Source: Pontibacter ramchanderi (lineage in GTDB: Bacteria > Bacteroidota > Bacteroidia > Cytophagales > Hymenobacteraceae). Taken from it: a stretch of DNA of 64,000 nucleotides. Shown one piece after another: positions 54,464 through 63,639 of this stretch. The stretch's first letter is position 1. Each line of letters begins with the position of its first letter. The notes beneath the pieces were generated by a model that was not told the origin of the DNA, did no database searches, and worked only from the letters and a program-made list of their open reading frames with translations. The translations under genes were made by a program, and so were the position numbers. The stretch is taken from positions 930,001-994,000 of the forward strand of contig NZ_PJMU01000003.1 of NCBI RefSeq assembly GCF_002846395.1. The letters run 5' to 3'.

Positions 54464-55801
54464 ATGGTTCTAAACATTCTACTTACTATATTTCTGGTAC
54501 TGCTCAACGGCTTCTTTGTGGCGGCTGAATTTGCGATTGTGAAGGTACGCGCCTCACAGATCGAACTGCGCGCACAGGCAGGCAGCTCGATGGCCAAACT
54601 GGCCCAGCACATGCTCACCCACCTCGACGCCTATCTTTCGGCCACGCAGCTCGGTATTACCCTGGCCTCACTCGGCCTGGGTTGGATCGGCGAAAGCGTG
54701 GTGGCGCAGATTGTGATCAACGTCATGGAGTTCTTCGGCTTCCAGGGAAGCGAGGCGCTGGCCCACAAAATTGCGCTGCCTATCTCGTTTGCCATTATCA
54801 CGGTGCTGCACATTGTGTTTGGTGAGCTTGCCCCAAAGTCGCTGGCTATACAGCGCTCCGAAGCGACCACGCTGGCTATTACCCTGCCCCTCCGCTTTTT
54901 CTATTACCTGTTCGGGCCTTTTATCTGGATCCTCAATGGGTTTGCCAACCTGGTGCTGCGCTCGATGGGTATACGCCCAGTACATGGCTCCGAAGTGCAC
55001 TCGCCGGAGGAACTGCGCCTGCTTTTTGAGCAAAGCGCGGAGGGCGGCTTGCTTGTGGACTCGCAGCACGAACTGCTCGAGAATGTGTTTGAGTTCAACG
55101 AGCGTATGGTGAAGCAGATCATGGTGCCCCGTACCCGCATGATCGCCATTGATGTGCACATACCGGAGCATGAGCTGATGGAGATCATATTTGAGGAGGG
55201 TTACTCCAGGCTTCCGGTGTACGACGGCTCGATTGATAATATTGTAGGGGTGCTCTACGTGAAGGACATTCTAAGCCTGATGCGCCTGGGTGAGGCGATC
55301 ATTATCGAGAAGCTGATGCGTCCGGCCTACTTTGTGCCGGAGACAAAAAAAATTCCACGTCTTTTGCAGCAGTTCCAGCGCCGCCACATGCACATGGCCA
55401 TCGTGACAGACGAGTTTGGCGGTGTGTCGGGTATCGTGACCATCGAGGACATCATCGAAGAGCTGGTGGGTGAGATTCAGGATGAATACGACGAGGAAGT
55501 GCCCATTGTGGAGCGCATAGGCGACTTTGAATACCGCGTAAACGGCGGCGCCCCTGTTTCTGACGCAAACGACTACCTGCCCTTTGCTATACCTGAGGGG
55601 GAGGATTACGAAACGGTGGGTGGCTTTGTGACCATGATTTACGGCCACATACCTGACGATCTGAACGAGGCGGCCGACTTTAACGAGTACCAGATACGGG
55701 TGCTGGACAAGTCGGATCGCCGTGTGGAATGGGTGCTCTTTACGGTAAAAGAAGACTTTCACTCCCAGATAGAGCCGCAGTCAGAAGAACCTAATCATTA
55801 A
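54464..55801 (+). CDS. CNNM/CorC (HlyC-type) transporter-associated protein
   Basis: This 445-residue membrane protein has the DUF21/CNNM layout. The N-terminal transmembrane domain (about residues 1-190) includes LLNGFFVAAEFAIVKVRASQIE and TQLGITLASLGLGWIGE. Two CBS domains follow (about 210-340, with VPRTRMIAIDV and YSRLPVYDGSIDNIVGVLYVKDIL), then a CorC/HlyC C-terminal domain (about 355-435, YRVNGGAPVSDANDYL and DYETVGGFVTMIYGHIP). Relatives are implicated in Mg2+ or other divalent cation homeostasis, with CBS domains binding adenine nucleotides. The older name hemolysin is historical. Monocistronic with a shared terminator. Confidence 0.9.
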   Translation: MVLNILLTIFLVLLNGFFVAAEFAIVKVRASQIELRAQAGSSMAKLAQHMLTHLDAYLSATQLGITLASLGLGWIGESVVAQIVINVMEFFGFQGSEALAHKIALPISFAIITVLHIVFGELAPKSLAIQRSEATTLAITLPLRFFYYLFGPFIWILNGFANLVLRSMGIRPVHGSEVHSPEELRLLFEQSAEGGLLVDSQHELLENVFEFNERMVKQIMVPRTRMIAIDVHIPEHELMEIIFEEGYSRLPVYDGSIDNIVGVLYVKDILSLMRLGEAIIIEKLMRPAYFVPETKKIPRLLQQFQRRHMHMAIVTDEFGGVSGIVTIEDIIEELVGEIQDEYDEEVPIVERIGDFEYRVNGGAPVSDANDYLPFAIPEGEDYETVGGFVTMIYGHIPDDLNEAADFNEYQIRVLDKSDRRVEWVLFTVKEDFHSQIEPQSEEPNH

Positions 55802-55841
55802 CACAAAGGCTATACCCGAGCGGTATAGCCTTTGTGCTTTT
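55802..55841. terminator. Terminator with motif-like stem between two convergent genes
   Basis: A perfect 15-bp stem CACAAAGGCTATACC / GGTATAGCCTTTGTG with a 5-nt loop is followed by CTTTTC. The stem includes GGTATAGCC in both arms, a close variant of the dispersed motif. Confidence 0.8.
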
Positions 55842-55842
55842 C

Positions 55843-55858
55843 AGGTATAGCTATACCT
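55843..55858. repeat. Perfect 16-bp palindrome AGGTATAGCTATACCT over a stop codon
   Basis: The palindrome includes the stop codon (CTA on this strand) of the gamma carbonic anhydrase gene and lies two bases after the terminator of the preceding gene. Confidence 0.75.
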
Positions 55859-56372
55859 CCGGATTTGTAAACCAGCCGCTGTACATCACATAGTTGTTGG
55901 CTACCTTGCCCAACCCGTCTATCTGCTCCTGACTGAGCTGCTTTACCTTTTTGGCAGGTATACCGGCATAGATGTAGCCCGACTCACACACCGTGTTTTC
56001 CAGCACGATGGCTCCCGCTGCCACAATGCAGTGCTTCTGCACCAGGGCATTGTCCATCACAATCGCGCCCATCCCGATCAGCACGTTGTCCTGCACGGTG
56101 CAGCCATGCACAATGGCGTTGTGCCCAATCGACACATTGCTGCCAATGGAGGTAGCCGCCTTCTGGTACGTGCAATGGATGACGGCTCCGTCCTGAATAT
56201 TGGTCTTGTCACCAATCCGGATCGCGTTCACATCGCCCCTAATTACAGCGTTGAACCACACAGAGCATTCGCGGCCCATCACCACATCGCCCACAATCGT
56301 GGCATTCTCGGCCACAAAGCAATCGTCGCCCAGCTGCGGGCTTATTCCTTTCACAGGTAAGATAACTGGCAT
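55851..56372 (-). CDS. Gamma carbonic anhydrase family protein (left-handed beta-helix)
   Basis: This 173-residue cytosolic protein is a hexapeptide-repeat (left-handed beta-helix) trimer former: repeats such as AENATIVGDVVMG, GSNVSIGHNAIVHG and DNVLIGMGAIVMDN run through residues 18-130. The three His metal ligands of the gamma-CA group are seen in GAVIHCT (near residue 67) and GHNAIVHG (near 84 and 89). The conserved Arg/Asp/Gln around NAVIRGDVNAIRIGDKTNIQD are there as well. Close relatives such as YrdA, PaaY and CaiE may not all hydrate CO2, so the activity is inferred. Confidence 0.88.
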   Translation of the reverse strand: MPVILPVKGISPQLGDDCFVAENATIVGDVVMGRECSVWFNAVIRGDVNAIRIGDKTNIQDGAVIHCTYQKAATSIGSNVSIGHNAIVHGCTVQDNVLIGMGAIVMDNALVQKHCIVAAGAIVLENTVCESGYIYAGIPAKKVKQLSQEQIDGLGKVANNYVMYSGWFTNPEV

Positions 56373-56557
56373 ATTTTAAGTTAGAAAGTTTAGGAATTAG
56401 AAAGTTTAGGAGTTGAGGAGTAAAGTAGTCACAAGTGCTGAGTCCTAAGTCACGAGTTTAATTTTGTAGGGACGGGTCGCGATCTGTCCGAATCGTACAC
56501 CTGCTTTCCAATCATGTACCATCAACAATCAACAATAAGCAATCAACAATTTAGCCA
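56373..56557. repeat. Left arm of an inverted repeat flanking the radical SAM gene
   Basis: The 65 bp at 56430-56494 are an exact reverse complement of 57756-57820. Beyond that core, degenerate words continue on both sides (AGAAAGTTTAGGAGTTGAGG-like on the left; CAATCAACAATAAGCAATC-like on the right), matching the other arm loosely. No gene is present. Confidence 0.85.
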
Positions 56558-57541
56558 TCAACCATTCAAAAGCCTCTTCCACGTCCCTTTGCTTAAGTTG
56601 TACTTCAGCGTGCTGGGCAGGGCTTTCCAGAAGTATTTGTTTATTTCTACGGCGAAGCTGGGTTGCATGTAACAGTTGATGGTGCAGCCTTCGCAAGCCG
56701 GCAGTCGCCCTTCCAGTTGCTTCAGCTCCTCCACTTCCTGGTTTAGGTATAGCGCACGCAGATTGCCCTGTATCGGGAAGCTTTTGGTGCCCAAATGGTA
56801 GCAGGGCAGCACCAGTTCGTTTTCCGGCGAGATGACCAGCGTGGTGCTGGCAGCTTTGCAAACCGGATCGGCTACTTTGTTGCCACCGTCGCGGCGCAGC
56901 TGCACAAAACCTTCGTTCAGGTATACGTCTTTGCGCTTTCCGAACGCGGTCAGAAAATCTAACTCCTCTTCCGTGAGTTGCTCCCCCACCGCTACGTCAT
57001 TGTACTCGAAAGCCGGGTTGATGATCAGCATCAGGTTATTGGGCTGCGTGATGGTATGGTATACTTCTTCTAATTGGCTCAGATTGTGCCTGAAAACCGT
57101 GAACAGAATATCCGGTCGCTCGCTCAGTTGTTTTGCCACCTGTATCGACTCCATCACAAAATCGTAGCAGGCCACACCCCTGCCAGCATCGTGCTCTTCC
57201 TTATGGGCTGAGTCCAGCGAAAAGTGCAGCATATCCACCTTGCCTTTCAATCGCCCGGCCAGTTTAGGGTATAACATGCCGTTGGTGGTGAGGGTGGTGA
57301 TGAAGCCCATGTCGTGCGCCATGCCCAGCATCTGGTCGATCTGCCGGTGCAAGAGCGGCTCTCCTCCTGTGAAGTCGATCACCTGCACACCAAGCTGTTT
57401 CAGATCACGCAGGTTTTGGGCCACATCCTCCAGCGTGATGTAAGGCGATGGTTTCTCCCAGATGTCACAGAACGAGCACTTTGCGTTACAGCGGTAGGTA
57501 ACGTAATAGTTGCAAAGCACAGGTTTCGATCGTAGGCGCAT
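56558..57541 (-). CDS. Radical SAM protein with SPASM-like C-terminus
   Basis: This 327-residue enzyme-like protein has the radical SAM cluster motif CNAKCSFC (residues 18-25), then the SAM-binding GGEPLL near 59-64 and a TIM-barrel-like series of strands (FITTLTTNG, MLHFSLDS, PDILFTVFRHN). The C-terminal 110 residues hold additional Cys in VCKAASTTLVISPENELVLPCYHLG and CEGCTINCYMQP, a pattern typical of SPASM/twitch auxiliary Fe-S clusters. The substrate is unknown; there is no peptide precursor or partner gene beside it. It lies between two arms of a long inverted repeat and has its own -7 promoter element. Confidence 0.85.
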   Translation of the reverse strand: MRLRSKPVLCNYYVTYRCNAKCSFCDIWEKPSPYITLEDVAQNLRDLKQLGVQVIDFTGGEPLLHRQIDQMLGMAHDMGFITTLTTNGMLYPKLAGRLKGKVDMLHFSLDSAHKEEHDAGRGVACYDFVMESIQVAKQLSERPDILFTVFRHNLSQLEEVYHTITQPNNLMLIINPAFEYNDVAVGEQLTEEELDFLTAFGKRKDVYLNEGFVQLRRDGGNKVADPVCKAASTTLVISPENELVLPCYHLGTKSFPIQGNLRALYLNQEVEELKQLEGRLPACEGCTINCYMQPSFAVEINKYFWKALPSTLKYNLSKGTWKRLLNG

Positions 57542-57561
57542 CTTTTCAGGAACGGTGAACT

Positions 57562-57569
57562 CAAAATTA
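57562..57569 (-). promoter_or_regulatory. -7 promoter element (TAATTTTG) of the radical SAM gene
   Basis: On the minus strand TAATTTTG matches TAnnTTTG, 20 bp before the start codon, so the promoter lies inside the right repeat-bearing space but not in the 65-bp core. Confidence 0.5.
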
Positions 57570-57639
57570 AGGATTCTGGCGGAGTATCAGGTATAGAAGT
57601 CAGCAGGAGAGTCAACTCCCTGATAATTACATCAGATAA

Positions 57640-57874
57640 TCAGTATATTTAATTGGTGATTGGTAAATTGTTAAATGGCTAAATTGCTGATTGTTAATTG
57701 CTGATTGTTCACTGATAACTGCTTATTGATCACTGTCAAGTTGTTGTTCGGGTAGGATTCGGACAGATCGCGACCCGTCCCTACAAAATTAAACTCGTGA
57801 CTTAGGACTCAGCACTTGTGATTTCTTTACTCCACAACTCTTAAACTCTCAAACTCCTAAACTCCTCAACTTTC
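57640..57874. repeat. Right arm of an inverted repeat flanking the radical SAM gene
   Basis: It contains the exact 65-bp core at 57756-57820, reverse complementary to 56430-56494. On its left are degenerate words like AATTGCTGATTGTTAATTGC, and on its right CTCAAACTCCTAAACTCC-like words run up to the ridA-like gene start. Confidence 0.85.
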
Positions 57875-58267
57875 ATGAATCGACAAAACATTTCCTCCGG
57901 CGCCATATGGGAAGACGCGATCGGGTATAGCCGGGCAGTGCGGGTGGGCAACGTAGTAGAGGTGGCGGGCACCACGGCCATGGACGGCGACCAGGTAATA
58001 GGTATAGGCGATGCCTACGAGCAGACCCGTTTCATTCTCCAAAAGATAGAGAAGGTCCTGCATGAAGCCGGCGCCACGCTCCAGCAGGTGGTGCGTACCC
58101 GCATTTATGTGACCGATATCAGCCAGTGGGAGGAAGTAGGCCGCGCGCACGGCGAGTTTTTCAGCACGATCAAACCAGCTGCTACTATGGTGCAGGTCAG
58201 CGCCCTCATCAGACCGGAGCAACTCGTGGAAATTGAGGCTACGGCAATACTGCAGACTAACTCATAA
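57875..58267 (+). CDS. RidA family (YjgF/YER057c/UK114) protein
   Basis: This 130-residue cytosolic trimeric protein belongs to the RidA superfamily, whose founding members hydrolyse reactive 2-aminoacrylate and other enamines/imines. Visible family features are YSRAVRVGNVVEVAGTTAMDG, the VVRTRIYVTDISQWEEVGRAHGEFF stretch (residues about 72-96), and TMVQVSALIRPEQLVEIEATAIL. The Arg in the ALIRPE segment takes the place where RidA's active-site Arg is expected (near 111), though the neighbouring residues differ from E. coli RidA, so it could be another Rid subgroup. Low-complexity repeats lie immediately upstream. Confidence 0.87.
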   Translation: MNRQNISSGAIWEDAIGYSRAVRVGNVVEVAGTTAMDGDQVIGIGDAYEQTRFILQKIEKVLHEAGATLQQVVRTRIYVTDISQWEEVGRAHGEFFSTIKPAATMVQVSALIRPEQLVEIEATAILQTNS

Positions 58268-58359
58268 AAATAGCCGCTACCCTGTGTTATAAATTTACTT
58301 TTCTATATATTAGACTATTAGTATTTATGCACATCAAATCAACTACAGGTATAGGGGCA

Positions 58360-59289
58360 ATGGAACAGCACGAAATTGAAAAGGCTGAAAAGCATATCCG
58401 CAGCGCATGGATTTTAGGCATCATCTCCACAGGTTTAACCATTGTGGCTTCGCTGATTGGTGCTTACAATGAAGACTTCAGGTATAGCTCAGGCTTTAAC
58501 ACATGGACGCTGTTTGACGCCGCGCTGATCGCCGCGCTCACATTCGGCATTTATAAAAAAAGCAGGTTCAGCGCGTTAGGTCTTCTGGTGTATTTTGTGC
58601 TTCCCAAGTTTATTGAATCTGCCTATAACGGACAGTTCCCTTTGGGCTTTGGCACCCTGATCTTTGGGTACTTTTACCTGATGGGCACCATTGCGGCCTT
58701 TAAACTACACGCCCATAATAAACAACTCGCCGAACTCGAGCATGGCCCTCAGAAACGGAGTGTGACTTTTTACATGCTGTCTGGATTTGGCGTGCTGGTG
58801 CTGGGTGTTTTTATCTGGCTAGTCGTGATCGGCGCCAGTGGTCCGGGCACCGAGGTTGTCCCTGGCAGACAGTTGAAATCCAAATATGTGAGTTTCGCCA
58901 CCGACGAAGGTCTGCTAGACCCCACCGAGCAAATTCAGTACTGGTACTCCGATGCCTTCAGCGACTTTACAGACGGATTTTATTTCTTCACCGACAAAAA
59001 GGTGGTTGTCTACAACAAATCATGGGAAGAACCGGCCATCCTGATGCCCTTCGACTCTATCCAAAACATCACTTTCCATGCAGACCCTTCTTTTTCGGAA
59101 GACAGCCAATTGTTTCTGGAGCTGAAGGACGGCACCTTCGTCAACTTTCCTGTTTCGAGTGAAAATGGCGGAGACCAGCGCTTCCACAAACGGTTGCGGG
59201 CACTCTGGAAAGAGGCGCAGGCCGCCCAGCTAACCAACACCTATGCAGAGCCCGAGGCAGCCGGGGTTCAAACTGTTTCGCAAGAGTAA
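58360..59289 (+). CDS. Hypothetical membrane protein with C-terminal PH-like region
   Basis: This 309-residue protein has four predicted membrane helices in its N-terminal half (about residues 20-40, 52-70, 75-95 and 100-125) with a fifth at about 140-165 (YMLSGFGVLVLGVFIWLVVIG). A soluble domain follows: LDPTEQIQYWYSDAFSDFTDGFYFFTDKKVVVYNKSW, then SIQNITFHADPSFSEDSQLFLELKDGTFVNFPVS. Its alternating strands resemble bacterial PH-like domains. The start at MEQHEIEK is preferred; an ATG at 58327 would add 11 residues. It is not a named family as far as I can tell and probably acts in membrane stress or lipid sensing, which is a guess. Confidence 0.68.
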   Translation: MEQHEIEKAEKHIRSAWILGIISTGLTIVASLIGAYNEDFRYSSGFNTWTLFDAALIAALTFGIYKKSRFSALGLLVYFVLPKFIESAYNGQFPLGFGTLIFGYFYLMGTIAAFKLHAHNKQLAELEHGPQKRSVTFYMLSGFGVLVLGVFIWLVVIGASGPGTEVVPGRQLKSKYVSFATDEGLLDPTEQIQYWYSDAFSDFTDGFYFFTDKKVVVYNKSWEEPAILMPFDSIQNITFHADPSFSEDSQLFLELKDGTFVNFPVSSENGGDQRFHKRLRALWKEAQAAQLTNTYAEPEAAGVQTVSQE

Positions 59290-59459
59290 GCAGGCACACA
59301 GCCCCAGGCACCAAGACAAGCACCACCTAAGTTTAATCCTATTACAAGACTTATTATACCCTATATTTACACGGTTACGTACTAAAAGGCTATTGATTAT
59401 TCGTTATACCTGTGCCGCTTTGGCCAAGGTATAACCATGTTGAATTTAATCTGATAGCT

Positions 59460-60062
59460 ATGAAAAATTTAGTGCTGACTATATTTTCCCTCTTTGCCCT
59501 TAGCACGGCAGCACAGGCGCAGTTCCTGACGGGGGGCGTTAAAGCGGGTGTGGGCTCGTCAAGCGTGAGCGTGCGCGACGTAACCAGCAACCCCGCTGAA
59601 TATGCCAACAAAGAATCCGTGACCAGTTACCATGCCGGCGCCTTTGCCCGCATCAACATCCTGGGCCTGTTCGTGCAACCCGAGGCCGTGTTCACTCAAA
59701 CGGGCGGCCGGCTCGAGTCTAACCCAAACGCCACGCTCGCCAACCGCGTGGCCGACATCAAGTTCAACCGCCTCGATGTGCCTATTATGGCAGGTATAAG
59801 CCTTGGCAATGTTGTGCGTTTGCAGGCCGGTCCGGTGGCCTCTACGCTGCTGAGCGCTCGCCAGGACGGGCAAAGCATCAAAAGCTTTATGGAGAGCTCC
59901 GACTGGGGGTACCAGGCAGGTATAGGCCTCGACATTCAGCGCCTGACAGTGGATGTGCGCTACGAGCGCATCAGTCGCAACTACGAGGACCCGGCCAACC
60001 AGAGCAATTACGACCTGGCCAACAAACAAATTTTGCTGAGTGTAGGCCTGAAGCTGTTTTAA
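59460..60062 (+). CDS. Outer-membrane beta-barrel protein (PF13568-like porin family)
   Basis: This 200-residue protein has a clear signal peptide (NLVLTIFSLFALSTAAQAQ, cleavage near residue 20). The mature sequence is a short eight-strand-type barrel with amphipathic strands: FLTGGVKAGVGSSSVSV, SYHAGAFARINILGLFVQPEAVFTQTGG, FNRLDVPIMAGISLGNVVRLQAGPVAS, WGYQAGIGLDIQRLTVDVRYERIS and a terminal ILLSVGLKLF. The last residue is Phe, as commonly needed for BAM-dependent insertion. This is the OMP_b-brl_2 type common in Bacteroidota. The start at MKNLVLT is preferred over the upstream GTG. Confidence 0.88.
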   Translation: MKNLVLTIFSLFALSTAAQAQFLTGGVKAGVGSSSVSVRDVTSNPAEYANKESVTSYHAGAFARINILGLFVQPEAVFTQTGGRLESNPNATLANRVADIKFNRLDVPIMAGISLGNVVRLQAGPVASTLLSARQDGQSIKSFMESSDWGYQAGIGLDIQRLTVDVRYERISRNYEDPANQSNYDLANKQILLSVGLKLF

Positions 60063-60094
60063 GATAAGGCTTTCACCAAGCAAATCGCTAAAAC

Positions 60095-60134
60095 AAAATA
60101 GCCGGTGCAGTTCTATACCTGCACCGGCTATTTT
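60095..60134. terminator. Bidirectional terminator between the barrel gene and abgT
   Basis: A perfect 16-bp stem (AAAATAGCCGGTGCAG and its complement) with an 8-nt loop has A-runs left and T-runs right, suitable for termination in both directions of this convergent pair. Confidence 0.85.
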
Positions 60135-60153
60135 CATTCATGGTTTATACCTG

Positions 60154-61680
60154 TTAGGGCATATACAGCTGGGCTCCCGGTCCGATTGGCAGGTCCAGCA
60201 ATATCCAGACGATAAACATCACGATCCAGCCGATCAGGAACACGATCGAGTAAGGGAGCATGGTCGAGATAACGGTGCCCAAACCTGCGCTCTTGTCATA
60301 GCGCTGAATAAAGGCCACGATCAGGGCGAAATACGACATCATAGGTGAGATGATGTTGGTCACGCTATCGCCGATACGATAAGCCGTTTGGGTGAACTCC
60401 GGCGAGTAACCCAGCAGCATGAACATCGGGATGAATACCGGTGCCATGATCGCCCACTTGGCAGAGGCAGAACCCATGATCATGTTGATGGAAGCGGACA
60501 CCAGGATGAACATGATCATCAACGGAATGCCGCTCAGTCCCAGGGTCTTCAGCACATCGGCCCCGTTAATGGCCAGGATCAAGCCAAGGTTGGTCCAGTT
60601 GAAGTAAGCCACGAACTGCGCCGCGAAGAACACCAGTACGATGTAAGAGCCGAGCGTCTCCATTGACTTGGACATGCCGCGCATTACGTCGCTGTCGTTT
60701 TTAATGGTCTTGGCACCGATTCCGTATGCTATACCTGCAATAGCCGAAAGCAGGAAGATAAAGGCCACAATACCCGACATGAAAGGCGAGTTGAGGATTT
60801 CACCTGTCTCCGGGTTGCGCAGGTAGCCACCCTCCGGTAACAGTCCGCCCAATACGAAAGCGGTGGACAGGATGATGGAGATGGTTGCGTAGAGCAGCCC
60901 CTTTTTCTCCTGCTTGTTGAGGCGGTCAATGCTTTCCGGTTTCTCGTCTCCGTTGTACTCTCCCAGCCTTGGCACCACTATCTTTTCCGTTACCCAGGTA
61001 CCGAGCGCCGCCACTACAAAGGTAGAAGCAAACATAAAGTAGTAGTTGGCAGCCGGATTCACGGTATAGTTCGGATCGATGATGCGGGCCGCTTCCGTAG
61101 ACAGGCCAGCCAGCAGCGGGTCGATGGTGCCCAGCAGCAGGTTAGCACTGTAGCCACCCGACACACCGGCAAAGGCAGCAGCCAAACCGGCCAGTGGATG
61201 ACGGCCGGCAGCCAAAAAGATCACTGCGGCCAGCGGCACCAGCAGCACATAGCCCACTTCAGATGCCGTGTTGGACAGCACGCCCGCAAACACGATCACG
61301 AAGGTGAGCAGGCGCTTAGGCGACGACAGCACCACCAGGCGCAGCACCGCCCCGATCAGGCCCGTGCCCTCGGCTATACCTATACCCAGCAACGAAACCA
61401 GCACCGTGCCCAGCGGGGCGAAGTCGGTAAAATTGGTCACCATGCGGGTCAGGATCATGTGAAGCCCTTCCGTGGAGAGCAGGTTAACCGGTGTTATCAC
61501 TTTGCCGGTACCGGGGTGCGTTACCGCCAGATCGAACATACTGGCCACCCACGAGAGGATGATCACCAGCAGGGCGAAGCCGGCAAAGAGGGTGGCAGGG
61601 TGTGGCAGGGCATTGCCAATGCGCTCGACTACCGACAGGAACTTGTCGATTCCCGACTTTTTTTTCTGGAGTTGCGTCAT
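60154..61680 (-). CDS. abgT: AbgT family transporter
   Basis: This 508-residue inner-membrane protein is of the AbgT family. E. coli AbgT imports p-aminobenzoyl-glutamate, whereas some relatives (MtrF, YdaH) export sulfonamides and p-aminobenzoate. About nine to ten helices plus two re-entrant hairpins are seen. Conserved family segments are [20 protein letters not shown] (residues 17-36), [25 protein letters not shown] near 140-164, [16 protein letters not shown] and the last-third [25 protein letters not shown] near 400-425. Import or export is not decided by sequence. Monocistronic, converging on the barrel gene. Confidence 0.92.
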   Translation of the reverse strand: MTQLQKKKSGIDKFLSVVERIGNALPHPATLFAGFALLVIILSWVASMFDLAVTHPGTGKVITPVNLLSTEGLHMILTRMVTNFTDFAPLGTVLVSLLGIGIAEGTGLIGAVLRLVVLSSPKRLLTFVIVFAGVLSNTASEVGYVLLVPLAAVIFLAAGRHPLAGLAAAFAGVSGGYSANLLLGTIDPLLAGLSTEAARIIDPNYTVNPAANYYFMFASTFVVAALGTWVTEKIVVPRLGEYNGDEKPESIDRLNKQEKKGLLYATISIILSTAFVLGGLLPEGGYLRNPETGEILNSPFMSGIVAFIFLLSAIAGIAYGIGAKTIKNDSDVMRGMSKSMETLGSYIVLVFFAAQFVAYFNWTNLGLILAINGADVLKTLGLSGIPLMIMFILVSASINMIMGSASAKWAIMAPVFIPMFMLLGYSPEFTQTAYRIGDSVTNIISPMMSYFALIVAFIQRYDKSAGLGTVISTMLPYSIVFLIGWIVMFIVWILLDLPIGPGAQLYMP

Positions 61681-61846
61681 AAAAAGGTTGGTTTAGGGTT
61701 CCCGCCCGCGCAGCGCTTGCTCTGGTGCAGGTGCCGGGCAGCCAAGGCCATAGCAAACGGGGTTCCGAAATTGCCCAAAATTTTGCAGCCTCGCAAATTT
61801 TAGAGAAAAGCCATACCTTCGTTTATCATCAAAAACTGCAATACCC

Positions 61847-62758
61847 ATGATCACACCCCTCCAGCCCGGCGACAAGATCGCCATCATCGCCACCGCCCGA
61901 CTCATCAGCCGCGAAGAAATAGCCACCGCCATCGACATACTGCAAGGCTGGGGTTTGGAGGTAGAGGTCGGCCCGACGGTGGGTGCGCAATACGGCGTGT
62001 TCGCCGGCGACGATGCGCTGCGCCTGCAGGATTTGCAGCAGGCCCTCGACCGCCCGGACATCAAAGCGATCATCTGCGCCCGCGGCGGCTACGGCACCAC
62101 CCGCATTCTCGATCAGGTCGATTTCACGCACTTCCGAAAGCACCCCAAATGGATCGTTGGCTTCAGTGATATTACCTCCCTGCTTTGCCACATTCATAGT
62201 TTAGGTATAGAGAGCGTGCACGGCATCATGCCACTGCTTTTCCCGAGCGGCACCGAAGCTGCACTGGACAGCCTGCGTCGGGTTTTGTTTGGCGAGGAAC
62301 TCAGCTACAGCACAGCACCACATGCCTTTAACCGCACAGGTATAGCCGAAGGCGAGCTGATCGGCGGTAACCTGGCCCTGCTGCACAACGTTTCCGGCAC
62401 CAGCTCCGACTTTACAACCAAAGGCAAGATCCTGTTTCTGGAAGACGTGGACGAGTACCTTTACAGCATCGACCGCATGATGGTGCACCTCGACCGCGCC
62501 GGTAAGTTAAAGGACCTGGCAGGCCTTATCGTGGGCCACTTCAGTGACATAAAAGACAATGCCATCCCATTCGGCAAAGACGCCTACGAGATCATCGCCG
62601 AGCACAGCGGCAAGTACAACTACCCGATTTGTTATGGCTTCCCGACCGGTCACGAGCCCGATAACCTGGCGCTGGTTTGCGGAAGAAAGGCAAGGCTTGA
62701 AGTTGATGAAAACGGAGTGAGGCTGAGGTATGTACATTCGGTGAGATACGGTATATGA
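61847..62758 (+). CDS. S66 family LD-carboxypeptidase (LdcA/MccF-like)
   Basis: This 303-residue serine peptidase-like protein belongs to family S66, which includes peptidoglycan LD-carboxypeptidase and the microcin immunity protein MccF. The nucleophile Ser lies in WIVGFSDITSLLCHIHSLG near residue 107. The start of the fold, LQPGDKIAIIATARLISREEIATAIDIL, and ARGGYGTTRILDQVDF near 78-93 are characteristic. Glu/His candidates are in ILFLEDVDEYLYSIDRMM near 202-219 and IVGHFSDIK near 230. No signal peptide is present, so it is likely cytosolic and active in muropeptide recycling. Its stop codon overlaps the next gene's ATG by 4 bp. Confidence 0.9.
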   Translation: MITPLQPGDKIAIIATARLISREEIATAIDILQGWGLEVEVGPTVGAQYGVFAGDDALRLQDLQQALDRPDIKAIICARGGYGTTRILDQVDFTHFRKHPKWIVGFSDITSLLCHIHSLGIESVHGIMPLLFPSGTEAALDSLRRVLFGEELSYSTAPHAFNRTGIAEGELIGGNLALLHNVSGTSSDFTTKGKILFLEDVDEYLYSIDRMMVHLDRAGKLKDLAGLIVGHFSDIKDNAIPFGKDAYEIIAEHSGKYNYPICYGFPTGHEPDNLALVCGRKARLEVDENGVRLRYVHSVRYGI

Positions 62759-63501
62759 ATTCGAGACGAACTGTTGGAGCCTGCACTCTACTAGTGCTGC
62801 TCACTCTCTTAAGCCGCCCATTGGTTGCACAGAGTTTTACATTTGCGCAGCCCACGAAGAGCACGGCCGAAAACCTTACCTTTTCCCAACCTGCTGAAAA
62901 CACGGTTGACTACGGTCTTAATCTTCTTATTGGCGGACAGTTCTCAGATTTAAAGGAGTTAAATGCTATACTGAAAGAGGACGGAATATCTGAGGTTAAC
63001 CCTAACTCCATTTTAATCGGTGGAGGAATTAACTTTATCTACAGAAACCATTTCATGCACTTCAAGGGTAACGCTGCCTTAAATGAAAGAAGAGAAGATA
63101 GTAATGGGATGAGAACAAAGGCACATGGCTTTGGCGCAGGTATAAATTATGGTTACAAATTCGACTTAGGATCTGTATACCTGGTCCCGTACGCCGGACT
63201 CTCCAGAGATGCGTTACTTATCGAGATCCAGGATCTACCTGCCAGCCACACCCCTATTCGTAACCAGATCTCAAACAGAAATATCTCCAAGCTTCATAAT
63301 GAGGTGCTGGCGGCAAGCGTTGGCCTTCGCGCTTTAATACCCAACGATTGGGAAACCATGCTGACAGGCATCGATTTCAGCTACCAGGTACCTTTAAAAA
63401 GTTCCTGGTTCAATGGGGATTTCACTACCACGCCTGCACCCAAAATCAACGTTGGTGGGTTTAAAGCAGGAATAGAAATTTTGCTTTTGAAAGGAAACTA
63501 A
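62755..63501 (+). CDS. Hypothetical outer-membrane beta-barrel protein
   Basis: This 248-residue protein has a signal peptide (GACTLLVLLTLLSRPLVAQS, cleavage near residue 25) followed by a doubled phrase FTFAQPTKSTAENLTFSQPAENT. It then has barrel-like strands DYGLNLLIGGQFSDL, SILIGGGINFIYRNHFMHFKGNAAL, GFGAGINYGYKFDLGSVYLVPYAGLSRDALLIE and a final KINVGGFKAGIEILLLKGN. It overlaps the upstream S66 gene by ATGA, so the two are probably translated together. No specific function is evident. Confidence 0.72.
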   Translation: MNSRRTVGACTLLVLLTLLSRPLVAQSFTFAQPTKSTAENLTFSQPAENTVDYGLNLLIGGQFSDLKELNAILKEDGISEVNPNSILIGGGINFIYRNHFMHFKGNAALNERREDSNGMRTKAHGFGAGINYGYKFDLGSVYLVPYAGLSRDALLIEIQDLPASHTPIRNQISNRNISKLHNEVLAASVGLRALIPNDWETMLTGIDFSYQVPLKSSWFNGDFTTTPAPKINVGGFKAGIEILLLKGN

Positions 63502-63639
63502 GCTGCGGCAACGACACTTAAATTTTAGCCTCGCCACCGCAAAGCTCAGTTCGTAACTTCCATACCTAATATAGCCAGATGTGTTGTTTCTTTCAAAAGC
63601 GGATGAAGGTATAGAATAAGCATGTAACGCCACCACTTT

